64,000 bases of DNA, from assembly GCA_949317995.1 (NCBI GenBank), contig OX439041.1, positions 10,862,001 through 10,926,000 on the forward strand, given 5' to 3'. The DNA comes from Acholoe squamosa. Its lineage: Eukaryota > Annelida > Polychaeta > Phyllodocida > Polynoidae. The position numbers and the translations under genes are program-made. The notes beneath the pieces were generated by a model. The model did not search any database. It saw only the letters and a program-made list of their open reading frames with translations, and was not told the origin of the DNA. Below, piece after piece: positions 32,075 to 44,688 of this stretch; the stretch's first letter is position 1; each line of letters opens with the position of its first letter.

Positions 32075-32804
32075 CTAGGTAGCAGAAAACAACTGTACAA
32101 GCAGAAGAAATATTGAGAGTAGTACAGAATTCCTAGCTATAAACCATACAGAGAGACCACCAGCTGATGCACCCCTCAACTCCCCAAGGTTGTCAAATCT
32201 ACAACCTTCGGCTGTCAGATTGAGTACCAAGTGTAGTCAGTCTGATGGATTTAGGTCAACACACACACCCAAGGTAATCAAACCGATTACATAATGTTGC
32301 TAGAGTGACAACCTAGTTGGTGACTACCTTGGCAGTCAATACAAAAACTCGTCGGACACCAAATGTCTGGCTGTAATTGTGGGACCTGATGCTACATTCT
32401 GTTTTTTACAGCTTGCAAATCAGACATTATCAAGGTTTTTACAGCCTAAAACAAAAGGCATTATTGTTTGTTTTAAAGAGTTAGATGATTAGAATAATGA
32501 TTTAGTTCCAGTTCTTAATTATTTCTTTCCTGACAATAATAATCTTTAAGTATTCGACCTACAGAATGATAAAAGTTAATGGCCTGCAAGGGGAAAAACT
32601 TTCTGTATAGATTGCCTTGGGTGCTCAATCTGACTACCAAAAGTGGTAGATTTAGGTATGTCAACTTGAGCATGTAAAGTCCTCAGCAGGGACGACCTTC
32701 AGCTTAGAAATGAGGGTTTGATCATCTCATCTACCATTAGTGCACATACCTGCTACATTGTGAGGTAGTTATAGAGGCATTGAGGAGAGGTAGAATGAGG
32801 GATT
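32075..32804. other. Upstream intron, no recognisable feature
   Basis: No further exon was identified upstream within this stretch. Confidence 0.4.
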
Positions 32805-33000
32805 TTAATCAATTCAATTCAATTTTATTCACACCCAACCCCGTTCGGGGCAAAGGGGTAAGGGAAGGATAACAGTCGGCGGGTATAGTCGATAGTTACA
32901 TTGGCATCACCGGGTAGAATACATGCTTTTACAAATATAATATGAAGAATAAGTCAATAAAATGACTAGTGGAATAGCACCAAACTCAGATCTATACTAG
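32805..33000 (-). mobile_element. 3' end of a retroposon (LINE/SINE tail)
   Basis: Read on the minus strand, a short body ends in GTGAATAAAATTGAATTGAA, that is an AATAAA signal followed by a (TTGAA)n tail, as at the 3' end of many non-LTR elements. The body contains CCCCGAACGGGGTTGGG. The family was not identified. Confidence 0.5.
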
Positions 33001-34128
33001 TATGGGTACACATAACATCTGTTTACCCAACAAGCAAATCTAACTGTGTAGTGTCCATTGGTGATTAAACTATATGCTACAAGTAAACAATACATGCATT
33101 ACAGAGAATCAAAGTTAATGTTTCTCATGGAAAGGATTAGAGAGAGGATGCAGCCGACCATATGGGTTGAAAGGACATAGCACCATGGGACCCATATTAG
33201 CACCCCAGTTAAGATTGAACTGCCGTTAAGTTGGTGGACTTCTGCCTCCTCCTCTCCATCCCTTTCCTCTTTAACTTATCCCTGAGGTGCGAGACCTTTG
33301 AGGTATTACAGCCCCTTTTTTAGAGTTTCTTCCCTTAGCCTTAGGCAGAATAAAGGCCCTATAAAGTGCTTCCCCTGTCTGTACCTCTTCTAACACTGCC
33401 TGAGGACTTGACGAGTTTAAAGATCTGGAGGGTTTTCAGCTTATGTTGAACACTGTTGCATAAGGCAAAATATAGAACCCTTTCATCAGCTTTGATACAG
33501 TAGATGGCGCTAGTGGCGATCATGCCAGTTTGGTACTCCCACAGGGGTATGGCTGGTTTTGACTCCAGGACCTGTAATAGGCCCACATGTTTGTACTGGT
33601 GTACATCATGTTTTGCTACTCATTTTCTTTTCATACAAATGGTGAGTACGACCACACTATTTCTCTGTGTGCAGCTTTTATTGGTAAGACCTGGAGATCC
33701 ATTTTACATTGCAAATTGGTATTTTAGTGAGGGGTGTCTGGGCACTCAGGGTAAGCCTATGGGGTCCTGGGACTATTGGCAGTGGGAGGGGGCCACTGGA
33801 GCGCCATCTAGTGTATTAGCCTGGTAAAATAAATATGGAACCCATTTGGACCTACAGACCAATTGGACATGTGTCAGCCTGTGTGTTGATATACAGACAG
33901 AAGGATTACAAACCTAAACACACTGCCTGAGCAGTATGAACATAGAAGAGCATCAGCAGTAGGACGATGATAAAACCGTCACCATGGCAACCAAGTTTGA
34001 TGTATTCAGACATAATCTGGAATTTGAATGGAGATTAGGGACTTAGAAAAAAACGTGATGTTTACCTGATTTTCAATTATGTATCCATCTATTCACCTAT
34101 CCATTTACTCATGTTATTATGTTTATTT

Positions 34129-34131
<3 letters not shown>
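33001..34131. other. No recognisable gene
   Basis: Contains open frames of 75 and 107 codons (33,359-33,586 minus and 33,504-33,827 plus) that overlap each other and show no domain. Confidence 0.4.
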
Positions 34132-34202
<71 letters not shown>

Positions 34203-34496
34203 TTTCATCTATCTGTTTATTTCTTTCATTGTTTATCTTATCATGATGTGCATAGATGACCTTTATGTCCTAGAAAATGGGTGTTTTTCCCCATTTGATG
34301 ATATATATGGAGGTAAATATGCACCTCCATATAGGTGTCCGTATTGTGAATTTTCATAAAACGCCTGTTGTGTCCTGTTCTTGTCCACAGTATATATATT
34401 AGAAGTGTCCATTGGGGCACCCTTTGTGCTTGCCATTTGATTGCGAATTTATAAATGATGACTGCATGTAGGGAAAGTGGCACAAGATTTACAGAA

Positions 34497-34562
<66 letters not shown>
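34132..34562. repeat. Two (TA)n microsatellites flanking 300 bp
   Basis: TA runs at 34,132-34,201 and 34,499-34,562. The intervening sequence has no gene. Confidence 0.95.
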
Positions 34563-34563
<1 letters not shown>

Positions 34564-34691
34564 TTTGTTCAGGTTTTCTGTGATAAACCATGTATGGCTC
34601 AAAGTTGATAATTTGGACAATTTGTATGGGGGTACTCGAAATTTCCCCCATTACTAACTTTGCCCCCATTAGAATCAAGGATCCTTAATAA

Positions 34692-34737
34692 CTTGAAGAG
34701 GCGTACAAAGCCTGTGTTGAGAAATGGAAGGAAGCTT
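34692..34737 (+). repeat. Short copy of the 39.5-kb ORF sequence
   Basis: About 44 bp starting TTGAAGAGGCGTACAAAGCC is identical, in inverted orientation, to the start of the ORF near 39,470-39,515. It would encode E-E-A-Y-K-A-C-V-E-K-W-K-E-A and then diverges at once. Confidence 0.8.
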
Positions 34738-35347
34738 ACTTGCATTGAAAGGAAATATCAGAAATCCACCCTCCATAATAAAAATACTGCTCCATACTTA
34801 CAGAAATGAGTCCCACAATGCCTCCCTCACTGAGTCCCATCTTTCCTCCAATCCCCTTTGCCGCCCTCTCCCACAGCCAGCATATTATAGCTAAACCCTG
34901 CCTCTTCACCCCTCCTTCCCAGAGAACACAGACACATGTATGAAACTAATTTGACAAAGTCTCTAGGTGTCAACTATGTAGATGTCCTACCGAGAATCTT
35001 CTGAAAATATTATGTCCTGAATACATTCCAGCAGGGCATTTCAAAACTATATCTATAGCTGGTTTTGAAATGCCTTCCTGAACATTTAGAACAATTTCAC
35101 CTGATTTCACGTGCAAGGAAGTATCAGAGAAACCCATTGATATATCTAAGCTAATTACATTATGAAACATAAGATTGCATTTGATTTAAACCCACCTTCT
35201 GTAGTGAGGAAAAAAAATAGCTATTGACACTGGGATTTGAACCCATATTGTGATTATCTTTGGATGTATAAATGCAGGAATAATTACCTTTTGTTGGACA
35301 ACACTCACTCTGACCTAGTACTAGTAGCAAGGAAAATTGCGGTTGTG

Positions 35348-35426
35348 ACATACATACATACATACATACATACATACATACATACATACATACATACATG
35401 CATACATACATGCATACATACATATA
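35348..35426. repeat. (CATA)n microsatellite
   Basis: About 19 CATA units with occasional CATG. Confidence 0.95.
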
Positions 35427-37901
35427 CCTATAGATGTTCCCGCCAAGTATAGGACTGATCTAAGATATGTCTTTACTGAAGGGAATTTTCAGTTTAAAAG
35501 CAATTTTGGCAGTCTGTTTTAATTAGACAGAAGAAGCCTTGCACATCATTTCCAAGCAGAATTGATGAAAAAATAAGGTCAATATTTCATCTCTAGAGCT
35601 AAATAGATGATAGGAATAGCCTACAGTAGGGGGTAATGTGGCCTAAACAAGCCTATATTCTGCCACATTTTCAACTTTTTCAAGCATATTATGTGTTACA
35701 GAGAGGTTTATACCATTTGCATCAAACACAGATTTTGTAGTTTTGATAAAAACTTCTTTGAGATTCATTATGGTCAGATTGTACTCAGTGGAATAACCAA
35801 AAAGGTCCTTCATCTGCCATTACAAGCCTAGTCCTTCCCCTTGGGAACCTCCATCCCCCAACCATCGCATCTCCTATCGGGGTTGTAGCCCTTGTTACTG
35901 GCTCAACTTTGCACCTCCTCATTGGACGAAGGTGTAACCCCCTTTAGAGATTTTAACATTTCTGCTCAATCATTGTCATACAATATATTTGCACATTTTG
36001 ATGAATCTCTCAGTGTTTGAGCAGTCAATTTAGTGAGGATTTGATGTATTTGAAAGGGAAGAATGTGTACAGTCTGGACAATTCTTGGGGTAGGTTCTGG
36101 TGAAACATAGCAATTTCTGGCAATCTGAGAGCCTATTTAGTGACTGATTTCTTTTAAAGTAAAGGTGCAACAGTTATGAAAATAGTCTCAAATGAAGCGG
36201 AATTTTGTTTTACAACTTCTGTAGACTTCCCATGCACACAGACAAATATGTTTCTCTTCAATGACTGTGAGACTTATGAAAGGTAGCAAAAAATTGAAGA
36301 TTTCAGGTATTTTGACCATGGTTTCCATGGCAACCGGTCACACAATTTTCACAATATTGAAGAAATAAGCCTACATTCAGGTTGCCATTTATCTTAGCTA
36401 TAATCTGGTATCCAGATCAATATTGCAGCTTGAGTGGGTGAGAAATTATCAATGCCCTTTCAAAACGAGTCAGGGAAACCATAAGTTTTCACCTGATAGA
36501 TACAAATATACATGTACATGTATACATGTACATACCAGGGTTGGGAGGTTTCTTCCAGAGGGCAGAAAGAAAATGGTAAAAACCATGAAAAAAACTGTCC
36601 GGAAGAAATAGGTTTTGTCTGCCTAAAGTGGAAGAAACGGAAGAAACTGGAAAAATGTCTCTAACATTTAGAACATAACTCAAAATGTCATCATATACCA
36701 ATCAAAGTATAACAAAAAGAATTACAGAGGTATCTTTTCTATATCTGTAGGTGGGGGAGTTATTGGTTTTTCAAAATCATGATGAAGGAAAACAAATTAT
36801 GAGTTGATATTGTCTGTTTTGTGACCTGAACAAAATTATATTTCCAGTTCTTTCCAAAGTGAGACTAACTTCAACTGTGCCCTTTTTTATTCAAGGCATA
36901 TAGCTTTGGGGAAGATAGTGTCAACGAACCATTACAAGTCGATGTTGTAATGAACACTGAATCCAGAGAAGTTCTTTGATCCTTGTTTATTACGTGATGA
37001 CGGAGTGTACATATAGGTGGTAACAATGATACACACGCCAGGCTGCAGGCTCTGCCCTTAAGCTTGTAGCTCAACCTGTCGTAGGTTCTGGTTGGATCTG
37101 GTCAGATCTGACGCGTTGTCAACCTGGTAATGATTCTATTTATATGTGGACCAATCAGGGTGAAGGGATATTGTGGAATTTCCCTGCATCCTAGAAACGC
37201 GTCCACAGGTATGTCGGTATGGTGTGATACTCTCAGTGAGTCAGTGCCCAGAAATGGGATGGGTCAAGCTCTCATAACATCCTTGTATGGATGATGTGAG
37301 AGTAGCTCACTGTACACACTGGGGGGGGGGGGGTGAGCTGTAAGCTTGTGAGCAGGGCCTGAGCGTGTGTGGCGAAGAATTTAATAAGTGTGTAAAATAA
37401 TGAATAATACCCAGAATAGTCCATTGACAATAGAGTGACTTAAACTGACTTTACACCTGTCATAAGGGAGGACTAAATTCAATAACTATTTGGTGGTAAG
37501 GTATTTATAAGCTTGTGAAAGTTGTACAAAATATGTGATGGAAGAAACTAAATTCTGTGGAAGATGTCTGTGTTGTGAAGTGGTTGGAAATTTGCTTGTT
37601 TGTTTTTATGAATACAAGACACATAATCTCATAATTGTGTCTTTTTATTCCCTTTTCTGAGTAAATGCTAGATAATCATCACATAAATGTTGAGATACTA
37701 ACAGTGAAAGAGGAACAGCCAGGTCAATATAGAGTTGGGGTAAACAAAGTCAAGTCATGTACTTAATTACAACTTAGTACAGAATGTAACAGATAATAAC
37801 TCGCTCTGATTAACACAGAGTCAAATAATAGTTATACACAGTAGATCGAGTCTCATTCTATACAGGTTAATTACCCTGGATTAATTACCAGACTATACTT
37901 T
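35427..37901. other. 2.5 kb without recognisable gene
   Basis: AT-rich; short palindromic ACATGTACATGTATACATGT-type sequence near 36,510 and a G-run at 37,321-37,332. No supportable ORF. Confidence 0.5.
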
Positions 37902-38272
37902 TGTAGTGGTTCGTTCTAAGTTATGTAGATATGGGTGGCTCTTTGGCTCGCTTAGTGGCTGTAAGAATCAACACAACACGAAGGGTTCGGGTTGGGCAAA
38001 GCCCTCAATCTTCCACCCACTCGGATGGCCTTTTATCATAAAGCACACTCAGAAGGATAGGTAATCCGTATGGACTGGACAAGGTCCAGTCCCCTTCTGC
38101 CGATTGCCCAGCTCCGTAGTAGGAGCTGGACGCGAGGCGTGGTGCTGCCCCCTCTTGTACTAAATGGGTATCGTGAAGCGACAACTGGTTAGCATAGAAG
38201 GAACAAGCAACACACAAACACGTCTCTCGTGTGATCCGCACTAGTATATATACAACCATGTCAGCCCCTACA
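37902..38272 (-). repeat. LTR (3') of a minus-strand LTR element
   Basis: On the minus strand it starts TGTAGGGGCTGACATGG and ends GAACCACTACA, with TATATATAC near its start. It is preceded (38,273-38,286) by the purine run GTCTAGGGGGGTGG. No partner LTR was found at higher coordinates, so the element is 5'-truncated. Confidence 0.65.
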
Positions 38273-38286
38273 CCACCCCCCTAGAC
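38273..38286 (-). promoter_or_regulatory. Polypurine tract of the minus-strand LTR element
   Basis: GTCTAGGGGGGTGG lies immediately upstream of the TGTAG LTR start, as expected for the plus-strand primer. Confidence 0.6.
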
Positions 38287-39130
38287 TTTACCTAGGGTAA
38301 GTGTTACAATAGTAGACTTTTAAACCTTCGTATTACATATAGTGACCAGTATTTACACAGGTAAATCTATGGTATAGTAGTTAAATAACTAATATAACAA
38401 TAGAAGGGGCATTATAAATAATATGTACATTAATAAGCATCGTTACATATAACCCGAAGTATATAAGTATGTATGTACAACAAGATAGGAAGTGATACTT
38501 TATGTAATATTGACCTATTATTATAGAGTTATACTGTTATTAATATTTACCATTAACCTTGTAAAATAACTATACATATATCCAAGAGTGCTAATTTACA
38601 GAATTAAAACTATTGGAATGTTGTATTGACCCAAAAAATAAAAAAATTTATACAAAGTTTTACAATTTTTTTCGTGAACTCATACACTTGAGTCGCCCAT
38701 TAACATTTAAGAACACATCTGGTGGTTTATAATATCTTTTAAATATTACCCTTATGAACACGAATAGTAGTTTGTATATCATAAATATAAATATTGAGTA
38801 TGAATATCACATGTATTTATATAAACAATAATTAAGAAATTAAAGGTGTCCTACCAGAATAGTAAGACCACCCGTACAATGATACTAGACTTCCGGCGAC
38901 ATTAATGTCGTGGCAAGCCACATTGCTGTTGTGATGTGCCCTGATGAAGAAGAGTAGATGGAGCCCCCTTTCGAGTAGTGGTCCACGAGTGGTTCGGGAG
39001 GCATCCATCTGTGCTGCAGGTCATCATTCCTGTCCATCAGTCTCGGGTGGTCACACTAGAGTAATATCTGGCATATAACAAATGCCTTTATGTACCCTGG
39101 GGTACATATGAAACAACCGCAGATGGACAC

Positions 39131-39555
39131 TTACAAGTTGGTAGACTCACTGTCAGTGTCCATCTTCTCAGCTGACTCCTGGTCTGGAGCTGAGCTGCCA
39201 TCATTCTTGTCCTCGGGAAGCTTAAGGTTCCCAGTGTTCCGGTCCACGTCTGACAAACTCAAATCACTGGCGCCCTCGGACAAACTACCCCCTACTGCTC
39301 CAGCGTCAGCATCTGAGGGGACAACCAGGGACGACAGTTTGCCATCCCAGTCATCCAGATGCTTCTCGAAGCAGAGTAAGAACTTAAGGTCAGCCTCCTT
39401 ATACCTAGTTATGTATTTTAAGTTCTCAGCAGCATGGAACTCCTTAAGCTTCTCAGCTTCCTTCCATTTCTCAACACAGGCTTTGTACGCCTCTTCAATT
39501 TTTTTGGAAATTGTTTGATACCCCCTTCCCTCTGGGAAAGTTAGGAGGAGGCAAT
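39131..39555 (-). CDS. Lys/Glu-rich, coiled-coil-like ORF of unknown function
   Basis: Open on the minus strand for about 140 codons up to a TAA at 39,131-39,133; no start ATG near the upstream end. The N-terminal half (G-Y-Q-T-I-S-K-K-I-E-E-A-Y-K, E-K-L-K-E-F-H-A-A-E-N) looks helical. The C-terminal half is acidic and Ser-rich (D-L-S-L-S-D-V-D-R) and ends E-S-T-N-L. TTTCCCAG before G-R-G-Y could be a splice acceptor. It may be the gag-like end of the LTR element whose LTR follows, or a host exon. A 44-bp piece is duplicated at 34.7 kb. Confidence 0.4.
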
Positions 39556-40652
39556 ATTCTAACTATTCTTCAACGAGGAGAAAATCTCAAAAAGATTTTC
39601 ACGTTGCTATAGTTGGGAGGGCCTCCCTCACCCCTTATTTTTAAAAAAAATGATACTTCCCTAATGTGCCACTGCATGTATAAACTGGAGGGTGTTGCTC
39701 CTATGTGAAAAGGTAGTGTGGGCCACATCAGGCAAATTCATTTACTCCCTTATCATACATAACTTAACTAAAATGAAGACATCAATTTGTAGGCATTTAT
39801 CTATTTTATAATCTTGGCAGTTCATATTTATTAGGAAATTTAACAAAACATTAGGAAATAGATTTTACTATAACAGGGAAATTCATACAAATAGCCATTT
39901 CTCAGAGAATGTTCTGATTTTAGCTCTTTAAAAAAGTGCATGTATAAAATGTAGACCCCTTCTACTTATGGTGTTATCAGAATTATGATGCAGAAGTAAG
40001 AGAAATTTTGATGATAAACTAGTGTAGCAAATTATTAGTACACCCCATGATCCAGGGACTCATTCAATCTTAGGGCGTACCAAGAAACAGGTTAGTCCTG
40101 AACCTGATCATTTCGAAAGATAATTGCCCAGATGGACTGAGGATCGGTTAACACAAGCCATACTCAGGTGGGAGTTCTGAACATTGACACTAGATGACCC
40201 CACTATAACTAATGTTCAGCTTTCCCCTTTTTTTTTTTGAGTATGGGTAGTGATGCCAAGCACCAGCCCGTTTATTTTTATATTATCCTGGTTACAAAGA
40301 TAAAGCTTATTCAGCTTGATGATGATCCTCGCAACCAGTACAACTCTCTGTTATCAAAGTGATATACATATATATAACAATATGTGTTCATTCCTATCGT
40401 AACTAATCATATATAGTCTCTATACTCCTCTTACAATAAAGCAAGTTCAAGTTATATCAGTGTCTCAGTACATATACGTGTATACAACCTCTTGTCAACA
40501 ATAACACCAGTAGTATCGTCTGGGTTGTGAACCTGGGGGCGGGCAGCCCCTCTTTAGACAGCAAATCCAAATAAATCATATTCAGTAGACAATTAATGAA
40601 CGATATATCAAGTAATAGTCTGTAAGGGGTATAAGGGAATTGATCAACTAAA
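39556..40652. other. Spacer including LINE 3' UTR
   Basis: The first 800 bp show nothing recognisable. About 40,440-40,652 is probably the 3' untranslated part of the adjacent LINE. Confidence 0.4.
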
Positions 40653-43459
40653 TTAAGCAAAAAGAGCTCTTCCAAGTCCAATCTTTTGATTTAGCTTAAA
40701 TTCCTCGTAAGTAGAAATATTTCTCTTAGATACAGGAAGATCGTTCCATGCCATAGCACCTCTATATAATGTACTTTTACGGCTAGTTTCATATCTTGGT
40801 TTAATAGTGAGAAACACTGTAGCATCATGGCTTCTAGTAGGTACATCTCTAGTATTTAAGAGGGAGACATTAGATTGCTGTTTATACATGAAGTTTAACA
40901 AATGCATTTCTCTACGAGGAGACAGTGGAGATATCATAGCCTGTTGATGAGTCAAATTTGTAGGGTATCTATTATCCAGACCTAACGCAGTATGTAATGC
41001 TTTATTCTGAGTCACCTGTAATTTTTCCAAAATATATACACCAGCCACATCATACAGAATATCACCATAATCTGCATAGGGAAGCACCATGGATTTGTAC
41101 ACCGTCAATAGAGAACCATTGTCTCGGAAAGGTCTTATTTTAGACATCAGAAAAACCTTATGTAGCATTTTGCGACACATCTCTTCAGCATGTTTGTTAA
41201 AATTAAGTACAGGGTCCAGATATACACCTAGATATCTAACACTCAAGACTCGTTCAATTTGTGTATTACCAAACATAAGCTTATGGTTAACAACCTTCTT
41301 CAGCCAAGGCCTCAGACCAAAAATCATATAGTTTGTTTTTTTGGCATTCAATGTAAGTTGATTTCTTTGGAACCAGCCTTCTAAAGCTAATAGCTCATGT
41401 TGCAATGTTCTGGTTATTTGGTCTAGATCCTTTCCCTGCACTGAAACTACAGTATCATCAGCATACAAATAGACAGACCCATGTTTTATGACATTCGCCA
41501 AGTCATTCACATATATTAAAAATAAGGTAGGGCCCAATATAGATCCCTGTGGTACTCCACATTTCACCACTCCTTGACTTGACATCAATCCATTTACCAG
41601 AGATTTTTGTTTTCTATCATCAAGATAATTTCTAAGCCATCGCTGGAGAGGTCCTCCAACACCAATCTTGTCCAACTTTTTTAATAAAATAGAGTGATTT
41701 ACTGTGTCGAATGCTTTCTTCAGGTCCACAAAAGTAGAAATGGTGTACAAACCTTCATTAATGGCTTTATATACCTCATCTGTAAAGTATACCACCGTGC
41801 CTATCGTTGAATGTCCCGACCTGAAGCCATTTTGTCTGTCATCTAAAATTTTATTAAGTTCCAAATATTTCATTAATCTATTATTTACTATTTTTTCCAA
41901 TATCTTACCTATAACCGGAAGTAATGTTACTGGCCTCAGGTTGGATACATTCGCCTTATCTCCTTCTTTTTGCAGCGGTACTATAGTACCAACCTTCCAG
42001 GCAGATGGAACAATCCCTTTCTCAAGTGACATGTTAAATAGATCCATAACCTTATCTGGTATAGAAAGTAAGGCATCTTTTAAAACCCTCGAAGAGACAT
42101 TCTCAATACATGATGATTTGTTGATATCAAGTTCTTTGATTAACTTTATGACTTCTTCTTCATTAGTAAGAATTTCTGAGATAGTGCTATCAGGTGCAAT
42201 GCCCTCGTAAAACCAGTTATCCTCAAAGTTGCGGGCTAGTTTGGGACCTATCTCTAAGAAAAAATTATTGACAAAATCTGGTACATCTTCGTCTCTAACC
42301 ATACAGTCATTCTCAAAGTCCTTTAAATGACAGTTAATCATGTTTCCATCACCTTTGATTAAACCATTTATTTCCCTCCAAAACTTTTTACTATCATCTT
42401 TAAATGCCTCTAAGCGGGCCTTAACATAGGTTGTTTTCGCTTTTTTAATATATTTAGTACATTCATTTCTCAGTCTCCTAGCAAGAGACCAATCATCCGC
42501 ATTTTTTGTTTTAACTGCTTTTTTCATTGCATTATCCTTGTCTCGTATTAATTCTAGTATGTAGTCAGTAACCCATGGTGCTCTTTCCTTCTTTACAGAG
42601 AATGACTTTATAGGTCACATAACATTCAAATTATTCAGTATCACTTTCAAAATAAAATTCCAACGTTCGTTAACACATTCACAATCATCGTATGGGCCCC
42701 AATCTGCATCTCTCATGTATTCCTTAAAGAGTTCAGCATTATATCGTTTATAGCTTCTACCAGTGAAATCTATTTTTTCTTTTGACACATGGTGATCAGT
42801 AAATACAATGCCTATCATATAGTGATCACTAATAACCCATTTCCTTACAATGGCCTTATACTTCTTGGTTGTATTTGTAATAATCCAGTCAATACATGTA
42901 TTAGAATCTTCGGTGCAGCGGGTATATTCATGTATAATTTGCTTTAGACCAAGAATGTTAATACAAATTTTCATTAACTTTGTGGATACCATAGCAGGCT
43001 TCAGGTAGTCAATATTAAAGTTACCCATCACCACAAGATCCTTACGCCTGAGATTTGCTTTGTCAATGAGGGAATGAATAGTGTCTATAAACATAGCCTT
43101 ATCTCCATCAGGGGACGATATACATTTGCAATGACAATATTTTTCTTATCCTTGCATATTAATTCTATCCATTGAATCTAAATAATATTGGAGCTAATAT
43201 TAAGGTGTGCATATGAAGTGTTGGAGTATGAAAAGTCATTTCTTATGTACATTGCTACACCGCCACAAGATTTGTCTCCCCAGCTTCTATCATATCGTTC
43301 CGAGTTGTAGCCCTTTAGACTAACTGGTCCACTAGCCATACCTTGTTGAAGCCAACTTTCTGATATACCTATTATAGCATCTTCACTATCATTCATATAA
43401 ATTCTCAATGATTCAATATTAGCATTTAGGCTTCGTGCATTCAGGTGAGATAATGTCAT
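40653..43459 (-). pseudogene. LINE ORF2: endonuclease plus reverse transcriptase (Jockey/CR1-like), nearly intact
   Basis: The EN part (43,459-42,615) opens L-S-H-L-N-A-R-S-L and has G-I-S-E-S-W-L, V-V-M-G-N-F-N-I-D and the catalytic S-D-H. The RT part (42,527-40,653, 624 codons intact) has V-D-L-K-K-A-F-D-T-V-N-H (motif A), G-V-P-Q-G-S-I-L-G-P (B) and Y-A-D-D-T-V (C), then S-V-R-Y-L-G-V-Y-L-D. Three lesions: a TAG and a one-base loss near 43,110-43,175, and a TGA at about 42,612. This is an APE-type non-LTR retrotransposon; with few lesions it is fairly young. Confidence 0.9.
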
Positions 43460-43744
43460 TTCATTCCCACCCCTTATGTTGTTCAGGTTATTTATAATTG
43501 TTTAATTCAGGAATGCTCGCAATTTCACAGCCCAAACACACACTTAGTATCATAACTAAATTGAGTAGGTATAGGCAACTTGTGCCACCTACATGGAGCA
43601 ATAACTCCATATGGAGGTCGTTAATAGGCTTGGGATAGCCCGTTAGGATATAAACAAATAAACGGCTTTATACATTCAATTTTCTAATGCATTACAACAA
43701 GTGGCTTCTCATTATATCTCTTCATTCAGTACAATAACATAACA

Positions 43745-43756
43745 GTAATAATAAAG

Positions 43757-43804
<48 letters not shown>
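43745..43804. repeat. (TAA)n microsatellite
   Basis: About 19 TAA units between the LINE ORF2 and the NADAR ORF. Confidence 0.95.
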
Positions 43805-43995
43805 TTGGTACATGATGTCTTTTAAATAATCAGTTACTGAACAGGAGTCAACAAGCACGCGTCCAATTTTAGCTCATTATAGTGCTATATATACAGCGAC
43901 CCCACAGGTCGCGACGCTGTAGGCTAAATATACAAAAGGTCTATTCCCCTCTCGCTCTATCAGCTGATCCAACCGTGTCGTTTTAACTGTCTATT

Positions 43996-44688
43996 TTATG
44001 GCTGTATGTAGGCGTCTCTCAGCTCCATCAGAATTTCTCCCATTTTATTTTCTTTAACAGAATCCTTGGAGATCAGATTAGCTTGAGCAATAGTGTAATT
44101 GCAGCCCCATCCCTTCTCCGTTGTGGCCTCGTATATGTGGCCTTTAATGCCACATAATTTCTGCTCAAGTATACTGTCTTGGCCAAATTTAAGGTCCACC
44201 ACCTCTCTCATGATCATATACTTCTTCTCATTGGAATCCTTTTTGGTGATCTTGATACCATGTGATAAATGTTTGGCTTCATAACCATCCCTACTGAGTT
44301 TTATTAACTCTACCTGTTCATCATCATTGTTATACATTGCAACTTTGTACCAGAATAATTGTTCTGCACAGTTCCAAGTAACATCATCATAAACAATGGT
44401 GCATGGGTACATGTTAGAGAGGAACGCATGATGAGACTGGTAGGCGATACCATCCTTTACCTCCACCACCTTAGCAGCTTCTAGATTAATACCCTAAGGT
44501 AGCCTCCCAATGTCCTTATAGGTGTAGGTCTTGTCGTCCATTTCAATTTTCCCACCCTTCAACTTAACTGGTATCCCCTGATTTTTGGCCACAGCAGCAA
44601 GACATCTAAGATCTTTTCTTTCCTCCTGTTGTTCCCACGTCAGGTCGTCTGAGATGAACACTTTCTTCCATTTAACCACATTTTTCAT
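43996..44688 (-). pseudogene. NADAR (YbiA-like) domain ORF, one in-frame stop; probable LINE ORF1 part
   Basis: Two open segments (44,688-44,494 and 44,469-43,996) are in the same frame, separated by one TAG. The N-terminal 65 residues (V-K-W-K-K-V-F-I-S-D-D, D-L-R-C-L-A-A-V-A, Y-T-Y-K-D-I-G-R-L-P) are a small alpha/beta-looking domain I do not name. The rest matches NADAR: A-F-L-S-N-M-Y-P, W-N-C-A-E-Q-L-F, W-G-C-N and M-G-E-I-L-M-E-L-R-D. NADAR proteins bind or hydrolyse ADP-ribose derivatives, for example reversing guanine ADP-ribosylation or acting in riboflavin-pathway clean-up. It lies 540 bp upstream of LINE ORF2, same strand. It could alternatively be a host-gene fragment. Confidence 0.75.

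Noticed and set aside
34970-35170. Minus-strand frame with C-P-A-G-M-Y-S-G, like an ephrin-receptor-type Cys motif
   Set aside because: Only one cysteine, no clear splice sites, and half of it is a palindromic hairpin (GGCATTTCAAAAC / GTTTTGAAATGCC).
39090-39518. 142-codon Ser-rich plus-strand frame
   Set aside because: Antisense of the better-supported Lys/Glu-rich minus-strand ORF; its Ser/Phe richness is what antisense of such sequence gives.
41704-42210. 168-codon plus-strand frame
   Set aside because: Antisense shadow of the LINE reverse transcriptase.
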